Shown here piece by piece: positions 34,551 to 43,448 of a stretch of 64,000 bases of DNA; the stretch's first letter is position 1, and every line of letters starts with the position of its first letter. The DNA comes from CAIKMD01 sp963702925 (lineage in GTDB: Bacteria; Pseudomonadota; Alphaproteobacteria; ATCC43930; CGMCC-115725). The notes under the pieces were generated by a model. That model made no database searches and was not told the origin of the DNA. It was given only the letters and a program-made list of their open reading frames with translations. Both the position numbers and the translations under genes were made by a program. Location of the stretch: positions 2,108,001 to 2,172,000 of the forward strand of contig OY969771.1 in the NCBI GenBank assembly GCA_963702925.1, read 5' to 3'.

Positions 34551-35846
34551 TCAGTTCGTGGCCCGTTCGAGAAACTTGACGAGGGCGGCGCGATCCTCCG
34601 GCGTGCCAATGCGCTGATCCGGCATCTTGGTCCCCGGCGTGTAGGTCGCAGGGCCGATTTCGAACAGTTTCGCGATGGTTTTCGGCGTCCATACGATGTC
34701 GAGATGTTTGAGCACCTCGGAAAAATTATAGCCCGGTAGGGTCGCGATGCGTCGCCCGAGGATGCCGTGCAGTGTCGGACCGGCGCGATTGCCTTCGTCA
34801 GGCTTGAGCGTGTGGCAAGCAACGCAGGCGCGAAATACCTGCGCGCCCGGATCGCCGGCATAGGCGGCAAGCGGATCTTCGATGCCGTCGCTTGCGGTGG
34901 CCCCGATCGGCTCACCGGTTTCGGAATCCCAGCGCCGGATCACGCGGTCGGTGCCGCCGGTGAGCAGCGTTCGGTTGTCGGGAAAGAACACGACCGACCA
35001 GACCGGCAGGCCCGGCCCGGCCAGTACCCGCGTCGGCATGCGTTTCTTCCGATCGATGATCGCGACCGAACTGCCGATGCTCGCTGCCGCGACGCGTTCG
35101 CCATTGCTCGACAGGCCAATGGCGATGATCGGCGTCGGTGACGCTTCGACCGTTCCAATTTGTTCCCCCGCCGGTGAAAAAAAATAGACCTTGCCGTCGG
35201 CGCCAGCGGTGATGATTTCACTGTCGGGTGCAACCGCAACCGCATTGAGCGGCGCGGGCAGTGTTGCAATCAGCGGCGTACCCGGCTTCCGCAGTGACCA
35301 AATGCGCAGGGTCGCATCGTATCCGGCGCTGACCAGCGCCTTGCCGTCCGGCGTGAAGGCAATTCCGTTGACGTTCTGCTGATGGCCCTCAAGCACCAGC
35401 GGCGCTCCGCCGGCAAGAGGCCATAGACGGATCGTGCTGTCCCACGATGCTGACGCGAGCCTCGCACCGTCGGGTGACACGGCAAGCGCGACGATCGGCC
35501 CTGTGTGCCCTTCAAGGATTGTGTCCGGTTCCTGTTTTCCCGGCGTCCAGATAGCGATGCGGGCATCCTCGCCGGCCGTTACGGCGCGCCCGTCACTGAG
35601 AATCGTGACCGCGTTCACCGCGCCCTCGTGGAAGCGCAGCACCTGCTCAGCCACATCGCGCCGAAGCGACCAGCGGATCACCGATGTATCGAAACTTCCG
35701 GATAGCGCGGTGGCGCCGTCGGCGGAGATCGTAAGCGCGCGGATGGGGCCGCCATGCCCCCGCAATTGGGCTTCGGCCGGCACAAGACCGAGCACCGACC
35801 CGATCAACAGGGCGCCACCGATGAGAGAGATCAAATTGAGCCGCAT
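34551..35846 (-). CDS. WD40-repeat protein with C-terminal cytochrome c domain
   Basis: 431 aa. Signal peptide to about residue 26 (LLIGSVLGLVPAEA), about seven WD repeats (GHGGPIRALTISADG, GHTGPIVALAVSPDG, W-D endings) and a mono-heme domain CVACH (about 339) with a distal Met in TKMPDQRIG. Periplasmic. Scaffold plus electron carrier is the likely role; the neighbouring formate dehydrogenase is periplasmic too, so it may interact, but this is inference. Confidence 0.9.
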   Translation of the reverse strand: MRLNLISLIGGALLIGSVLGLVPAEAQLRGHGGPIRALTISADGATALSGSFDTSVIRWSLRRDVAEQVLRFHEGAVNAVTILSDGRAVTAGEDARIAIWTPGKQEPDTILEGHTGPIVALAVSPDGARLASASWDSTIRLWPLAGGAPLVLEGHQQNVNGIAFTPDGKALVSAGYDATLRIWSLRKPGTPLIATLPAPLNAVAVAPDSEIITAGADGKVYFFSPAGEQIGTVEASPTPIIAIGLSSNGERVAAASIGSSVAIIDRKKRMPTRVLAGPGLPVWSVVFFPDNRTLLTGGTDRVIRRWDSETGEPIGATASDGIEDPLAAYAGDPGAQVFRACVACHTLKPDEGNRAGPTLHGILGRRIATLPGYNFSEVLKHLDIVWTPKTIAKLFEIGPATYTPGTKMPDQRIGTPEDRAALVKFLERATN

Positions 35847-36037
35847 GCAGGGCGTTCCGTCTCCCTCGTGTGATAGGGTGCGTTCGCCGCCCGATTATAA
35901 AACCCCTCGCCGAGGGGCGGAGCAAGCGCGATGATACAATCGGTTTGGCAGCCCGCAGTCTAGGCCAGGGGCGTGCGCTTGATCTCGCAAGTGCCGATAT
36001 CTTACTCTGGACAATGATCGAGGAAGGGAGGAGCGGA

Positions 36038-36160
36038 ATGCGCATCTTCATTATCGCCTGCATCGCTGCTGGCGTGATCGCAGTCAGCGGGGCTGTTGTT
36101 CTGAGTTTCGTCCAGGAGCCTGTCAGCGTCGCTTTCGCGACCGGAGGCGTACGGCTTTGA
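36038..36160 (+). CDS. Tiny single-TM protein (40 aa)
   Basis: MRIFIIACIAAGVIAVSGAV is one TM helix, followed by QEPVSVAFATGGVRL. The A-T-x-x-V-R-L end and size match a widespread alphaproteobacterial small membrane protein of unknown role. GGGAGGAG 6-7 nt upstream supports translation. Confidence 0.75.
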   Translation: MRIFIIACIAAGVIAVSGAVVLSFVQEPVSVAFATGGVRL

Positions 36161-36266
36161 TCGTGTGGTGATTGGCCTAAATACCGTTGGGAGCAGTCGG
36201 AACATTGGGTGGCGAACCCTATGCAAATGGATGGTGACAGGAACGCCTTTTCCAAGATCTAGAGCG

Positions 36267-36923
36267 ATGGACCGCTTACTCAGGCTTCCCAAGCATTACC
36301 GTTGGGTCGTTCAGGTTGTCTCGATTTTCGTGGCCGCTATCGCGATATGTAGCTTCTCTATCCGAGTAATCGACCGACCCCTAGCGGAGTTTATCCAACG
36401 AAGCGCGAGGCCCGATTTGGTTTCCGCAGCAGAGGCCCTCAACGCGCTCAGCATCCTCGTTCCTTTCGTTCTAGTGCTCGTTCTCGTCCAACACTACCTG
36501 GTGATAGGAGAAAAGAAGCGATCCCGTAATCGCATTCTCGTGCTTGTCATTGCGGCGGCTATAGCGATTTTGTGCGTCGAGATCGTCAAGATAACTTTTG
36601 GGAGAGTGAGCCTCAGCGAATACTTCGCCACGGGTGCATACGGCTTTCGTTATATCAATCTCACGAGAAACTCGGATCTCTCTTCGTTTCCATCCGAATA
36701 TGGCGCGATCACGGCCTCAATTGCATCGAGCCTTTGGCGGATAACACCATCCTATCGATCGACGATAATCCTACTCACCATCATTCTTACAGGAAGTCAG
36801 CTGATCGCTGGGACCAACTTCGCAAGCGATATGGTGGCAGGTATCGCGAGCGGCATCATAGCCTTCCTGGCGGTCGAGCACCTATTTTGCATAAGCGGCA
36901 ATCGGCCTTCACAGATTGAATAG
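36267..36923 (+). CDS. PAP2-like membrane phosphatase fold with catalytic histidines replaced
   Basis: 218 aa from ATG 36267 (ATG 36231 possible), six hydrophobic helices. The PAP2 layout is visible: K-I-T-F-G-R, then SFPSEYGA where the catalytic motif is PSGH, then GTNFASDMVAG where the second His motif is expected (G-x-H-x-x-S-D). Both histidines are changed (Tyr, Asn), so ordinary phosphatase activity is unlikely. It may be a transporter-like or decayed member. Confidence 0.7.
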   Translation: MDRLLRLPKHYRWVVQVVSIFVAAIAICSFSIRVIDRPLAEFIQRSARPDLVSAAEALNALSILVPFVLVLVLVQHYLVIGEKKRSRNRILVLVIAAAIAILCVEIVKITFGRVSLSEYFATGAYGFRYINLTRNSDLSSFPSEYGAITASIASSLWRITPSYRSTIILLTIILTGSQLIAGTNFASDMVAGIASGIIAFLAVEHLFCISGNRPSQIE

Positions 36924-37134
36924 CAACGTAAGAGGTCCGCAACGATCAGCGCATAGAGCACAACTTCAGCGGCACCAACGCAGAACATGCCGCAAGGAAT
37001 ACGGCGAACGCAGAGAATCACTTGCGGTCAAAGTGAAAACGAGCCGACGCTCGTGAGAATGGCTGCCACGTGGCCGGGTTGGCGATTGGGTGTTTATCGC
37101 CTGCTACACAATGCACGGCCGGGTGTAAGGGCAG

Positions 37135-37293
37135 ATGGCCTTCGCAGCCGCGACCGATGTGTCGCATCGCCTGATTTCGGATTGGGAGCAAGGCCCCAAG
37201 AAGCCATCCGCGGCGGCGCGGGCTTTTCTGCTCCTCGTCGACGAATTCGGCGAGAAGGCGCTCAAGCGGCTGGTGCGGCGGGTCGCTGCGTGA
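37135..37293 (+). pseudogene. XRE/HigA-type regulator, C-terminal remnant
   Basis: 52 codons from ATG 37135: VSHRLISDWEQGPKKPSAAA is the recognition helix and wing of an XRE antitoxin-type HTH (V-S-x-x-x-I-x-x-W-E-x-G-x-x-x-P-S), followed by LLLVDEFGEKALKRL. The first helices are missing and an in-frame TAA lies just upstream. Could be an alternative short product, but most likely a remnant. Confidence 0.6.
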
Positions 37294-37460
37294 AGGCTCT
37301 TGCACGCCTTTCACGGCGCGCAACACCGCTCGAACGCTTGGCACAATTTGGCACACGCGTTGAGAATTCCGGCGAACACCGGGGAATCGCCAGGAACGTC
37401 CAAGGCACTGGCGAACAACGATCTCTCCAAAAAGATAAATGATATCAAACGCCCTAAAAC

Positions 37461-37507
37461 GGCTTCCCAAGCTTTAGATGGGAGTTCGATTCTCTTCACC
37501 CGCTCCA
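37461..37507 (+). other. tRNA-Gly(CCC) 3-prime remnant, probable attachment-site scar
   Basis: From the anticodon loop CTTCCCAAG through a T-arm GGGAGTTCGATTCTCTT to acceptor CACCCGC, discriminator T and CCA, the stretch follows alphaproteobacterial tRNA-Gly(CCC) base for base in length. The T stem pairs with two G-U pairs. Upstream, the 5-prime half (GCGGGTG and D arm) is absent, and similarity starts at the anticodon loop, where tRNA-specific integrases cross over. No integrase remains in the window. Confidence 0.65.
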
Positions 37508-37624
37508 ATGAAATTAATTTTCTAGGGTGGTTCTTTCGGAAGAGAGACCGTTCTCAGCACCGATTGTCGCGCTCAGTGGTAGGATCGTATCGCTTCCTCA
37601 CACTCGATCTTCTCCGCAAGGTAA

Positions 37625-37813
37625 AGCGGCACGCCTGCCGATTGGGCAAATCAAAGTCACGCGATCGCGGTGCGGTTCATTTACGGCGATTTGCCGCATC
37701 AGCCGGGCATTGACCTGGTCGATTACGACGCGGCAGCATTGCCGATAATCAATCGGCAGCTTGAGAAGGCAGGAGTCCGGTTAGCCGGGATGTTGAACGC
37801 TGCGCTCCGCTAA
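37625..37813 (+). pseudogene. S1/P1 nuclease, C-terminal remnant
   Basis: 63 codons after an in-frame TAA: GTPADWANQSHAIAVRFIYG, then YDAAALPIINRQLEKAGVRL and AGMLNAALR at the stop. The D-W-A-x-x-S-H motif (Asp and His bind zinc) and the closing helix are those of S1/P1 nucleases. The rest of the gene is absent. Confidence 0.65.
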
Positions 37814-37951
37814 CCGCCAGCGCCACTCTACCCAGATCGCTAAGCCGATCGGCGACATCGCGACGGACGCGGCCGAAGTGGCGCGAGAAGCCATGGCGGT
37901 AGTTATCGAAAACCGGCTATCGTCGCTAGAGGAATTGATAGAACAAACGTC

Positions 37952-38149
37952 ATGCTAAAAAGTGAAAAGACCTACCGGGATATCAAATTTGAGATTAATC
38001 GCCTTCATCATGGCCAGTGGGTATGGGTTGTCTCCCCGAAGAAGGGAAAGGGTGGTCGCTTTGCTGGCTGTGTAGACGGAAATAAAAAGAAAACCATCGA
38101 TGCATGTAAGGCGGCCATCGACGGGTGGATTGCCGCTAAATCAAATTAG
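37952..38149 (+). CDS. Small hypothetical protein (65 aa)
   Basis: Lys-rich (pI high) product with FEINRLHHGQWVWVVSPKKG and a C-terminal ACKAAIDGWI helix; no named domain seen. No strong ribosome site. Lower GC than its surroundings, which hints at a separate origin. Confidence 0.55.
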   Translation: MLKSEKTYRDIKFEINRLHHGQWVWVVSPKKGKGGRFAGCVDGNKKKTIDACKAAIDGWIAAKSN

Positions 38150-38232
38150 GGCACTACCGCCAGGGTTACGATTTCCGGCCCTTCCCCACCGGCCGCAAGA
38201 TCCGCTCAAGTATAGCCGCCCGCCATTGGCGC

Positions 38233-38751
38233 TCAGCCCCCTTTTTGGTCGGTGGCGAAGGCTTCGCGATAGATCGCGGCGAGGCTCGGTTTCCAGCGCA
38301 GGCCATGCAGCATTTCGACGAACAACCTATGAAGAGCACGTCGCTCGGCCAGACCGAAATCCGAATTGATCCTGCTGGCGATTCCGTAATGGGGCTGAGG
38401 GTTTCGCCGTATGCGTGGCTGCATGTGCTGCGCGACTTCGTTAACGAGATGCTCGATATCGAGCCCTGAGACATCTTTTGGCTCTTCCTCAAACCACTGG
38501 AGCCGAGCGAGACGGCGGCGATACTCTTTGACCCATGCCTGGCGCAATCTCGAAAGGATTTCATCGTCACTGATGAGGTCGCCGCGCATCTCGTGTGGCA
38601 CCGGCTGCCCCGGCCTCCATGCTTTGATTACTCTGACCCGCTGCGCAATCGGATAACATTGGACGCAATAGCCGCGCGCCTTGTGGGCGTAGGTGTCCAC
38701 TCCACAATTGACGCAGCGGTCGTGCTGCCGAGACCATGCACTTGCCAGCAT
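38233..38751 (-). CDS. Hypothetical protein with N-terminal zinc-ribbon-like cysteines
   Basis: 172 aa. Two Cys pairs, CVNCGVDTYAHKARGYCVQC (13-32), could bind one zinc. The rest is helical with an F-E-E-E segment and RRALHRLFVEMLHGLRWKP. No known family recognised; possibly DNA-binding. Confidence 0.6.
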   Translation of the reverse strand: MLASAWSRQHDRCVNCGVDTYAHKARGYCVQCYPIAQRVRVIKAWRPGQPVPHEMRGDLISDDEILSRLRQAWVKEYRRRLARLQWFEEEPKDVSGLDIEHLVNEVAQHMQPRIRRNPQPHYGIASRINSDFGLAERRALHRLFVEMLHGLRWKPSLAAIYREAFATDQKGG

Positions 38752-39022
38752 CTCGCGCCCTCCCTGAACCGTGGCGGCTATCTATCCTACACCGCCGCCG
38801 GCTCGGGCAGCGCGCCGCTGATTCTTCTTGTTGCCGATGCGCTTGTCGGCTTACCACATGGTCATGCGCTCGGCGGACGCGCGAAGCGCGCAGGTTTCAT
38901 CGCCTAAATCGATTGCGCACTTGGGCGCGGCGTCGCGATCCTCTACGCATATTGGACACAGTTTCGCTCCGCACAATCCGCAAATGATCAGCCATCTGCT
39001 GATCCTCATGCTATGCTATCCG

Positions 39023-39238
39023 ATGACTTTAGAGCAGCCGATCAAGCCAGGGCAGCGATTCCGCGATGCGCACCCGGCCCTCTTCGGGCGCGCCGGATCG
39101 GAGTGGATTGTGCAGGACATCTTTGTCGGAACCGACGGCTTCAGGTACGCGCGCGTCGTCCTCGCCTCCGATCCCAGCCGTAGAAAAACGCTCTCGACCA
39201 TCGTGCTCAGCGACCTACGCCGCTTCATCCCCGCGTGA
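39023..39238 (+). CDS. Small hypothetical protein (71 aa)
   Basis: From ATG 39023: a small beta-rich protein, IKPGQRFRDAHPALFG, WIVQDIFVGTDGFRYARVVL and a KTLSTIVLSD end. The frame is open further upstream to 38828 but that part is unlike protein. Similar short proteins are common in rhizobia; function unknown. Confidence 0.6.
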   Translation: MTLEQPIKPGQRFRDAHPALFGRAGSEWIVQDIFVGTDGFRYARVVLASDPSRRKTLSTIVLSDLRRFIPA

Positions 39239-39699
39239 AAAATCTCTGACAAGGAATGGCCCTGCGCGGGGGGAGGCGTGCAGGGCCTAGTGCGGAAATG
39301 GTCACGCTCGGATGGGCAAGCGTGACGTACTTTTCTCGCACGTTTTGCGGCGCTGCTTCTTGATCGAAATCAACCTCAGCCATGCCGAAACTAGCGCGTG
39401 AGCCGGAGGTCCGATCTGATCACGCGGCTGCTTGGCTCGGGCTGACATACTCGACGATGCGCCCAGATGCGCGTGAGCGCGTCGATTTGACCCAGCCCAA
39501 GACGCGGTGCCTGCTCCTATGATTTGAACCTGGCGTCGCGGAAGATGCGACACCTCCCTGGGAACTCGGCCCGCGCGGATGCGATCTGGCGGGGCCATTC
39601 TTCTTTGCGCGCCATCGTCCCTGCTCCCGGTTTCCGGTCGTGGCACCCGTCATCGGTGTGGGCGTGGTCCTCGCTGCCGTGCGGGTGCCCCGTGCACGT
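39239..39699. other. Intergenic stretch
   Basis: Overlapping frames on both strands are rich in Arg and Pro with no domain; nothing supported. Confidence 0.45.
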
Positions 39700-39906
39700 T
39701 CACGATTGGCGATTTTGACGATCACCTACCTCATCGAACCGCGGCCCCTGCCCCGGGACTTCCTGGTAAGCAACGTATGCGGCATCGGCCTGGACGCGCA
39801 GTTGTTCTCCCCGCCGGCGCCGCCGAATCTTCGAGACGAAGGCCCGAAGACGCCAACCGGCTGCGAAAACCAGCGCGTAGATGGCGAGGTCAATGATCAT
39901 GTCCAT
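39700..39906 (-). CDS. Possible small membrane-anchored protein (68 aa)
   Basis: MIIDLAIYALVFAAGWRLRA forms one TM helix followed by a basic KIRRRRRGEQLR stretch. No ribosome site of note and no family known to me. Confidence 0.35.
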   Translation of the reverse strand: MDMIIDLAIYALVFAAGWRLRAFVSKIRRRRRGEQLRVQADAAYVAYQEVPGQGPRFDEVGDRQNRQS

Positions 39907-40115
39907 CGCCGATGATAGGCGCGTTTTGGCTAATTAATTGTAATAGCGCTTGTTGACCGGCCACATCGTCATGCGCTCGGCTGGGCTTTTCTTTGGCGGT
40001 GCTGCGAGACTGATAGGGCGGCTCGCGGCCGAAGGATTAAGGGGATATGCGAGGGTGGCTCTACCCGAGCTTCTTCGTAAACAGATTGGAAACTCGTTAT
40101 TTCTATCATTCGGCG

Positions 40116-40574
40116 ATGACCGGTGGGTTGCCTGTTCATTGTGATCCTCGCTTAAAACGCCTTGCGGATTACCTCGCATCGAAAGCGCCAGCCGGCAGGC
40201 TGCCCGGTCGGCAGCATATTGACCCAGTCGAAATTCCGCGTCTTCTTCCCTGCATAACGCTGATCGACATCGTTCCGCAGGCAAGTGGCGACCCACGCTA
40301 TCGCATTCGTCTGGCAGGGACCGAGGTGGTTGCGATGCTAGGGGTAGACGGGACGGGCAAATTTGTCGACGAGGTACTCACGACATGTGCGGGCGCAGAG
40401 ATCATCCGTGCCTATATCGAAATATTGCGCACCAAGCAGCCGCAATATCGGGACGGTTCTCTCTCCTCGAAAGACCGCAGCCATGTTCCATTCCAGCGCG
40501 TTGCCTATCCCCTCGCACGCGATGGAGAAAATGTCGATATGCTGATTTTCATGCTCGTTCGGGTCCGGGGTTGA
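40116..40574 (+). CDS. PAS-type (PAS_5-like) sensor domain protein
   Basis: 152 aa from ATG 40116: LADYLASKAPAGRLPGRQHI, DPVEIPRLLPCITLIDI and RYRIRLAGTEVV are typical of stand-alone alphaproteobacterial PAS proteins that look like LuxR/response partners without an output domain. Ligand unknown. An upstream in-frame extension to 40047 is possible. Confidence 0.75.
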   Translation: MTGGLPVHCDPRLKRLADYLASKAPAGRLPGRQHIDPVEIPRLLPCITLIDIVPQASGDPRYRIRLAGTEVVAMLGVDGTGKFVDEVLTTCAGAEIIRAYIEILRTKQPQYRDGSLSSKDRSHVPFQRVAYPLARDGENVDMLIFMLVRVRG

Positions 40575-40610
40575 GCCATACATCCTCGGGGAGCTCCACG
40601 CGGCCACACA

Positions 40611-40766
40611 TTACAATTCAGCGCGCGTCAGTTCGCGCAGCACTTGGAAGATTTTTTCGAAGACTTCTATGTCAACGTGGCCAGGTTGCGCGGCGTAGAT
40701 CGCGTCAAGTTCTTGCTCAGCTTTCTCGATCAACGCTTCGGCCCTTTCAAGATCGTCGCTATCCCT
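40611..40766 (-). pseudogene. Remnant of small helical hypothetical gene
   Basis: 51 codons without a good start: DDLERAEALIEKAEQELDAI then VFEKIFQVLRELTRAEL. It matches the plan of the broken gene at 41230-41400 (A-x-x-L-x-E-x-x-x-E, V-F-K-x-I-L-x-A-V-R-E-L). It begins right after the preceding gene stop and has only a TTG to start from. Confidence 0.45.
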
Positions 40767-41133
40767 TCACCGGCCTCGGTCTGACAAAGCCGTAGACAGC
40801 AACGTCATCGGCGATGTCGACGCGGGTCACGGTCAATTCGACCAGACGGCCGCCGTCAATTGCTAGCACCTGGCGAGTGTGCCCGCGTTCAACCAGTTGC
40901 CGGTAGAGATAGTCGAGCTCGATATCGGCGGTGAGGCGCTGATCGCGCCGCCGATCGGGATGCTCTCCCTGGACGGGCGTGTATCGGATCGAGCCACCAG
41001 CACGATTTACGGCAATAACGACATGCGCTGCCGGGTCCGGGGCGAAGCAGATCAAGACCATCGGCGCCCGTTCTTTATGCAGGATGGCGATTGCCTCATC
41101 GAGCGAGGCGAAGCGGAGTGGTACCTGTGTCAT
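40759..41133 (-). CDS. Hypothetical protein (124 aa)
   Basis: ATG 41133 follows GGGGAATG. PLRFASLDEAIAILHKERAP and MVLICFAPDPAAHVVIAVNR make a small alpha/beta protein with no named domain; a second part has DIELDYLYRQLVERGHTRQV. Function unknown. It precedes the remnant at 40611 on the same strand. Confidence 0.55.
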   Translation of the reverse strand: MTQVPLRFASLDEAIAILHKERAPMVLICFAPDPAAHVVIAVNRAGGSIRYTPVQGEHPDRRRDQRLTADIELDYLYRQLVERGHTRQVLAIDGGRLVELTVTRVDIADDVAVYGFVRPRPVKG

Positions 41134-41229
41134 AGGACATTCCCCAGAAGACAATCGGGATAGTCCGTTCACAGAAAAGGATAGGCCCAGCTCCGGGAGA
41201 CGGCAACGCCAGAGGGCCATACCGCCCGC

Positions 41230-41400
41230 TCAATACACCCGCTCGTCGTCACTCAGCCTCGCGCGATGAAGCTCTCGCACGGCATCCAAGATCGCTTTGA
41301 AGACCTTGTAGCCTTCGACATCGCCCTCTTCGAGTAACGCATCGGCGCGTTAGGCCGCAACGAGTTCCGCACCCTCACCATGTTTCTTGATGAGGATGGA
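41230..41400 (-). pseudogene. Small helical hypothetical gene with in-frame stop
   Basis: ELVAA-stop-RADALLEEGDVEGYKVFKAI continues to LDAVRELHRARLSDDERVY. One TAA at about residue 22 breaks an otherwise well-formed frame; a single base change from CAA (Gln) would explain it. Paralogous to the remnant at 40611. Its 5-prime end meets the start of the divergent broken gene at 41396. Confidence 0.6.
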
Positions 41401-41650
41401 CAAGGAGAAGCCGAGCAAGCCCGAGAGCGTCGAACGCTACCTGCAAGGCAAGTTCAAGGATCGCTAGGACGACGCGCGGGAGGCGATGGAAAAGCTTGCG
41501 CGATCATTGCCGCCGAAGAAGCTCGCCGCCGAAGCATACAAGCTCTACGAAGAATTCCGGCCGAGCGTGCCGACCGGCGTCAGCGGTTGGGGAGCGAAGG
41601 GCGATCTCGATTTAGATTTGATCGAGAAGCTGGCGCGAAGACGTCCATAA
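41396..41650 (+). pseudogene. Small conserved hypothetical gene with in-frame TAG
   Basis: 84 codons: SKPESVERYLQGKFKDR, then TAG at 41465-41467, then DDARE, AMEKLARSLPPKKLAAEAY, KLYEEFRPSVPTGVSGWGAK and the end LIEKLARRRP. The frame is intact apart from this stop, which replaces a Tyr-like position (R-Y-D-E-A-R in relatives). Function unknown. Confidence 0.65.
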
Positions 41651-41829
41651 ATTGCCAAGGCCGAATTAACTCTCAAGGGTCACACTAAGTTGACCCTCGA
41701 CCGTCACGATCGAAGAGTAGAATTACGACATCAGCGGTTGTAACTCACCTGGGCGCCGCTGACCGAGAGAAGTGCCAGCCTCCGGAAGAGAGGTTGCGCG
41801 CGCTCCCGCCCCTGATGGGAGGTGCGGCG

Positions 41830-41988
41830 ATGACGGAAAAGGACCCCTACATCATCCAAACAAACATCGCTCATTTTCGCGCGATGCTGAAGCTCGACAT
41901 GGACCACGAAAAGCGTCGGACTATTGAGCGCTTGCTCGCTGAAGCCCAGGGGGACCTGGCGCTGGAGCGGGAGTTGAAAAAACAGTGA
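41830..41988 (+). CDS. Small hypothetical protein (52 aa)
   Basis: MTEKDPYIIQTNIAHFRAML then KLDMDHEKRRTIERLLAEAQ is a compact helical hairpin found widely in rhizobia as an unnamed short protein. ATG 41830 follows GGGAGGTG. Confidence 0.72.
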   Translation: MTEKDPYIIQTNIAHFRAMLKLDMDHEKRRTIERLLAEAQGDLALERELKKQ

Positions 41989-42038
41989 TAGCGCTGCGCA
42001 TAGGGACGCGAACGGCCTGATCCAGCTTTTGCGCCCTG

Positions 42039-42461
42039 TTAGCGCGCCAATGACCCGCGGGCTTTCAATGTCCTAAGGTACGCGATGAGGTAGATCTGCT
42101 CCGCCGGGTCGCTGATCGAGACGTGTGGCATGAGCGTGTTCGGAACGGTGTGGGTGCTGTCGGCAATCCACTTGCGCAGATTGTCCTCGGTCCACACCAA
42201 TCCCGATTTCTTGAGCGTGTCAGAATAGGGGAATCCGGCCACGGATGCGGCCGGCCGACCGACCACGCCTTGGAGGCTGGGGCCGAGGACGACGCGCGTG
42301 TCGCGCTTCGGCGTATGGCACGGGGCGCAATGATCATTGAACACTTGCCGCCCGGCGCTTTCCTCGGCCTCATGCAGCGACCACGGACTCTGCGCAACTG
42401 CGCCCGTTGCAGTCGCAACGATGCCGGCTGTCGACAAAATGAATACTGCAATATATTTCAT
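42039..42461 (-). CDS. Class I cytochrome c, periplasmic
   Basis: 140 aa from ATG 42461. Signal peptide (YIAVFILSTAGIVATATGAVAQ), heme motif CAPCH (about 45), G-P-S/L-x-G-V-V-G-R, and distal Met in NTLMPHVS (about 110). Mobile electron carrier. Its end is about 35 bp from the IS at 42498. Confidence 0.9.
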   Translation of the reverse strand: MKYIAVFILSTAGIVATATGAVAQSPWSLHEAEESAGRQVFNDHCAPCHTPKRDTRVVLGPSLQGVVGRPAASVAGFPYSDTLKKSGLVWTEDNLRKWIADSTHTVPNTLMPHVSISDPAEQIYLIAYLRTLKARGSLAR

Positions 42462-42497
42462 GGCGACGGCTCTCCCCAAGGTCGGTTAAAAATCTTA

Positions 42498-43448
42498 GAG
42501 CCGATCCAGGAAGTTAGGATTCAGGAGCAATGAGCTGGTCTGGTCAAGCGTCGGAGCATGATGCGGATCATGGCGAGACGCACGAAGGCCGCGGCGGTTC
42601 GCGCGTAGCGCTCGAAGTCGCGCGCGAGGCGGCGATTGTGGCTGATCCAGGCGAGGGTTCGTTCGACGATCCAGCGTTTGGGCAAGACGACGAAGCGGTG
42701 AAGTTCGTTTCGCTTGACGATCTCCAGCTTCCAGGTGCCGCTCTTGGCCAGAGCGTCGGCGGCTTTCGCGCCCTGGTAGCCGGCATCGGCGAAGATGCGC
42801 TCGATGAAGGGGAAGAGGCGGCGCGTGCGTTGATCGAGAACGAGCCGCGCCCCGTCGCGGTCCTGCACGTTGGCTGGATGGACGACGACGTTCAGCAAGA
42901 GGCCGAGCGTATCGACGAGAATATGCCGTTTGCGGCCCGTGACCTTCTTGCCCGCATCGAAGCCTTGCGGGTCGAGCGCGGAGCCCCCTTTTGAGCCGCC
43001 TTGGCGCTCTGGCTGTCGATGATTGCCGCCGAGGGGCTCGCTTCTCTGCCTTCGCGCTCGCGCGTCGCGACATAGAGTGCGTGATGGATCCGCTCCAGCG
43101 TGCCGTCCCACTCCCACAGCATGAAGTAGGCATGCGCCGTGCTCTTGGGCGGCAGATCCTTCGGCAAGGCCTGCCATTGGCAGCCGGTCGAGAGCACGTA
43201 GAAGATCGCATTCAAGACTTCGCGCACATTCACTTCGCGCCGCCGGCCGCCGCGCTTGGCCGGCGGGATCGCCGCCTCGACCAGCGCCCACTCGGCATCG
43301 CTCAGATCGCTTGGGTAACGCAAGCCGCGCCGATCGGCGGCGCGGCGGTGCTCAGGCTTCCACATCGGGCACCCCTCGGCAAAAATTCGGGTGCCCAACA
43401 ATGAATCACATCCAATTCATCCGACTCAACAACTTTCTGGATCGGCTC
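42498..43448 (-). mobile_element. IS5-family element, IS427-group (951 bp)
   Basis: Terminal inverted repeats GAGCCGATCCAGGAAGTT and (other end) GAGCCGATCCAGAAAGTT, flanked by direct TTA (42495-42497 and 43449-43451), the 3-bp duplication expected of this group. Transposase reads leftward in two frames. Confidence 0.9.
42521..43365 (-). CDS. IS5/IS427-type transposase, two frames joined by frameshift
   Basis: OrfA from ATG 43365 (YPSDLSDAEWALVEAAIPPA, WQALPKDLPPKSTAHAYF) runs to 42892. OrfB in the -1 frame continues VTGRKRHILVDTLGLLLNVV, RIFADAGYQG and RWIVERTLAWISHNRRLARD. A slippery A4G5 run at 42984-42992 sits where frame change restores the DDE domain (ASP in IIDSQSAK, then TD/DAG, then E). 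This is the usual programmed -1 shift in the group, so the element may be active. Confidence 0.85.

Noticed and set aside
39480..39545. TTTGAACCTGG on the + strand resembles a tRNA T-loop in reverse
   Set aside because: T stem does not pair and no CCA or anticodon arm is present.
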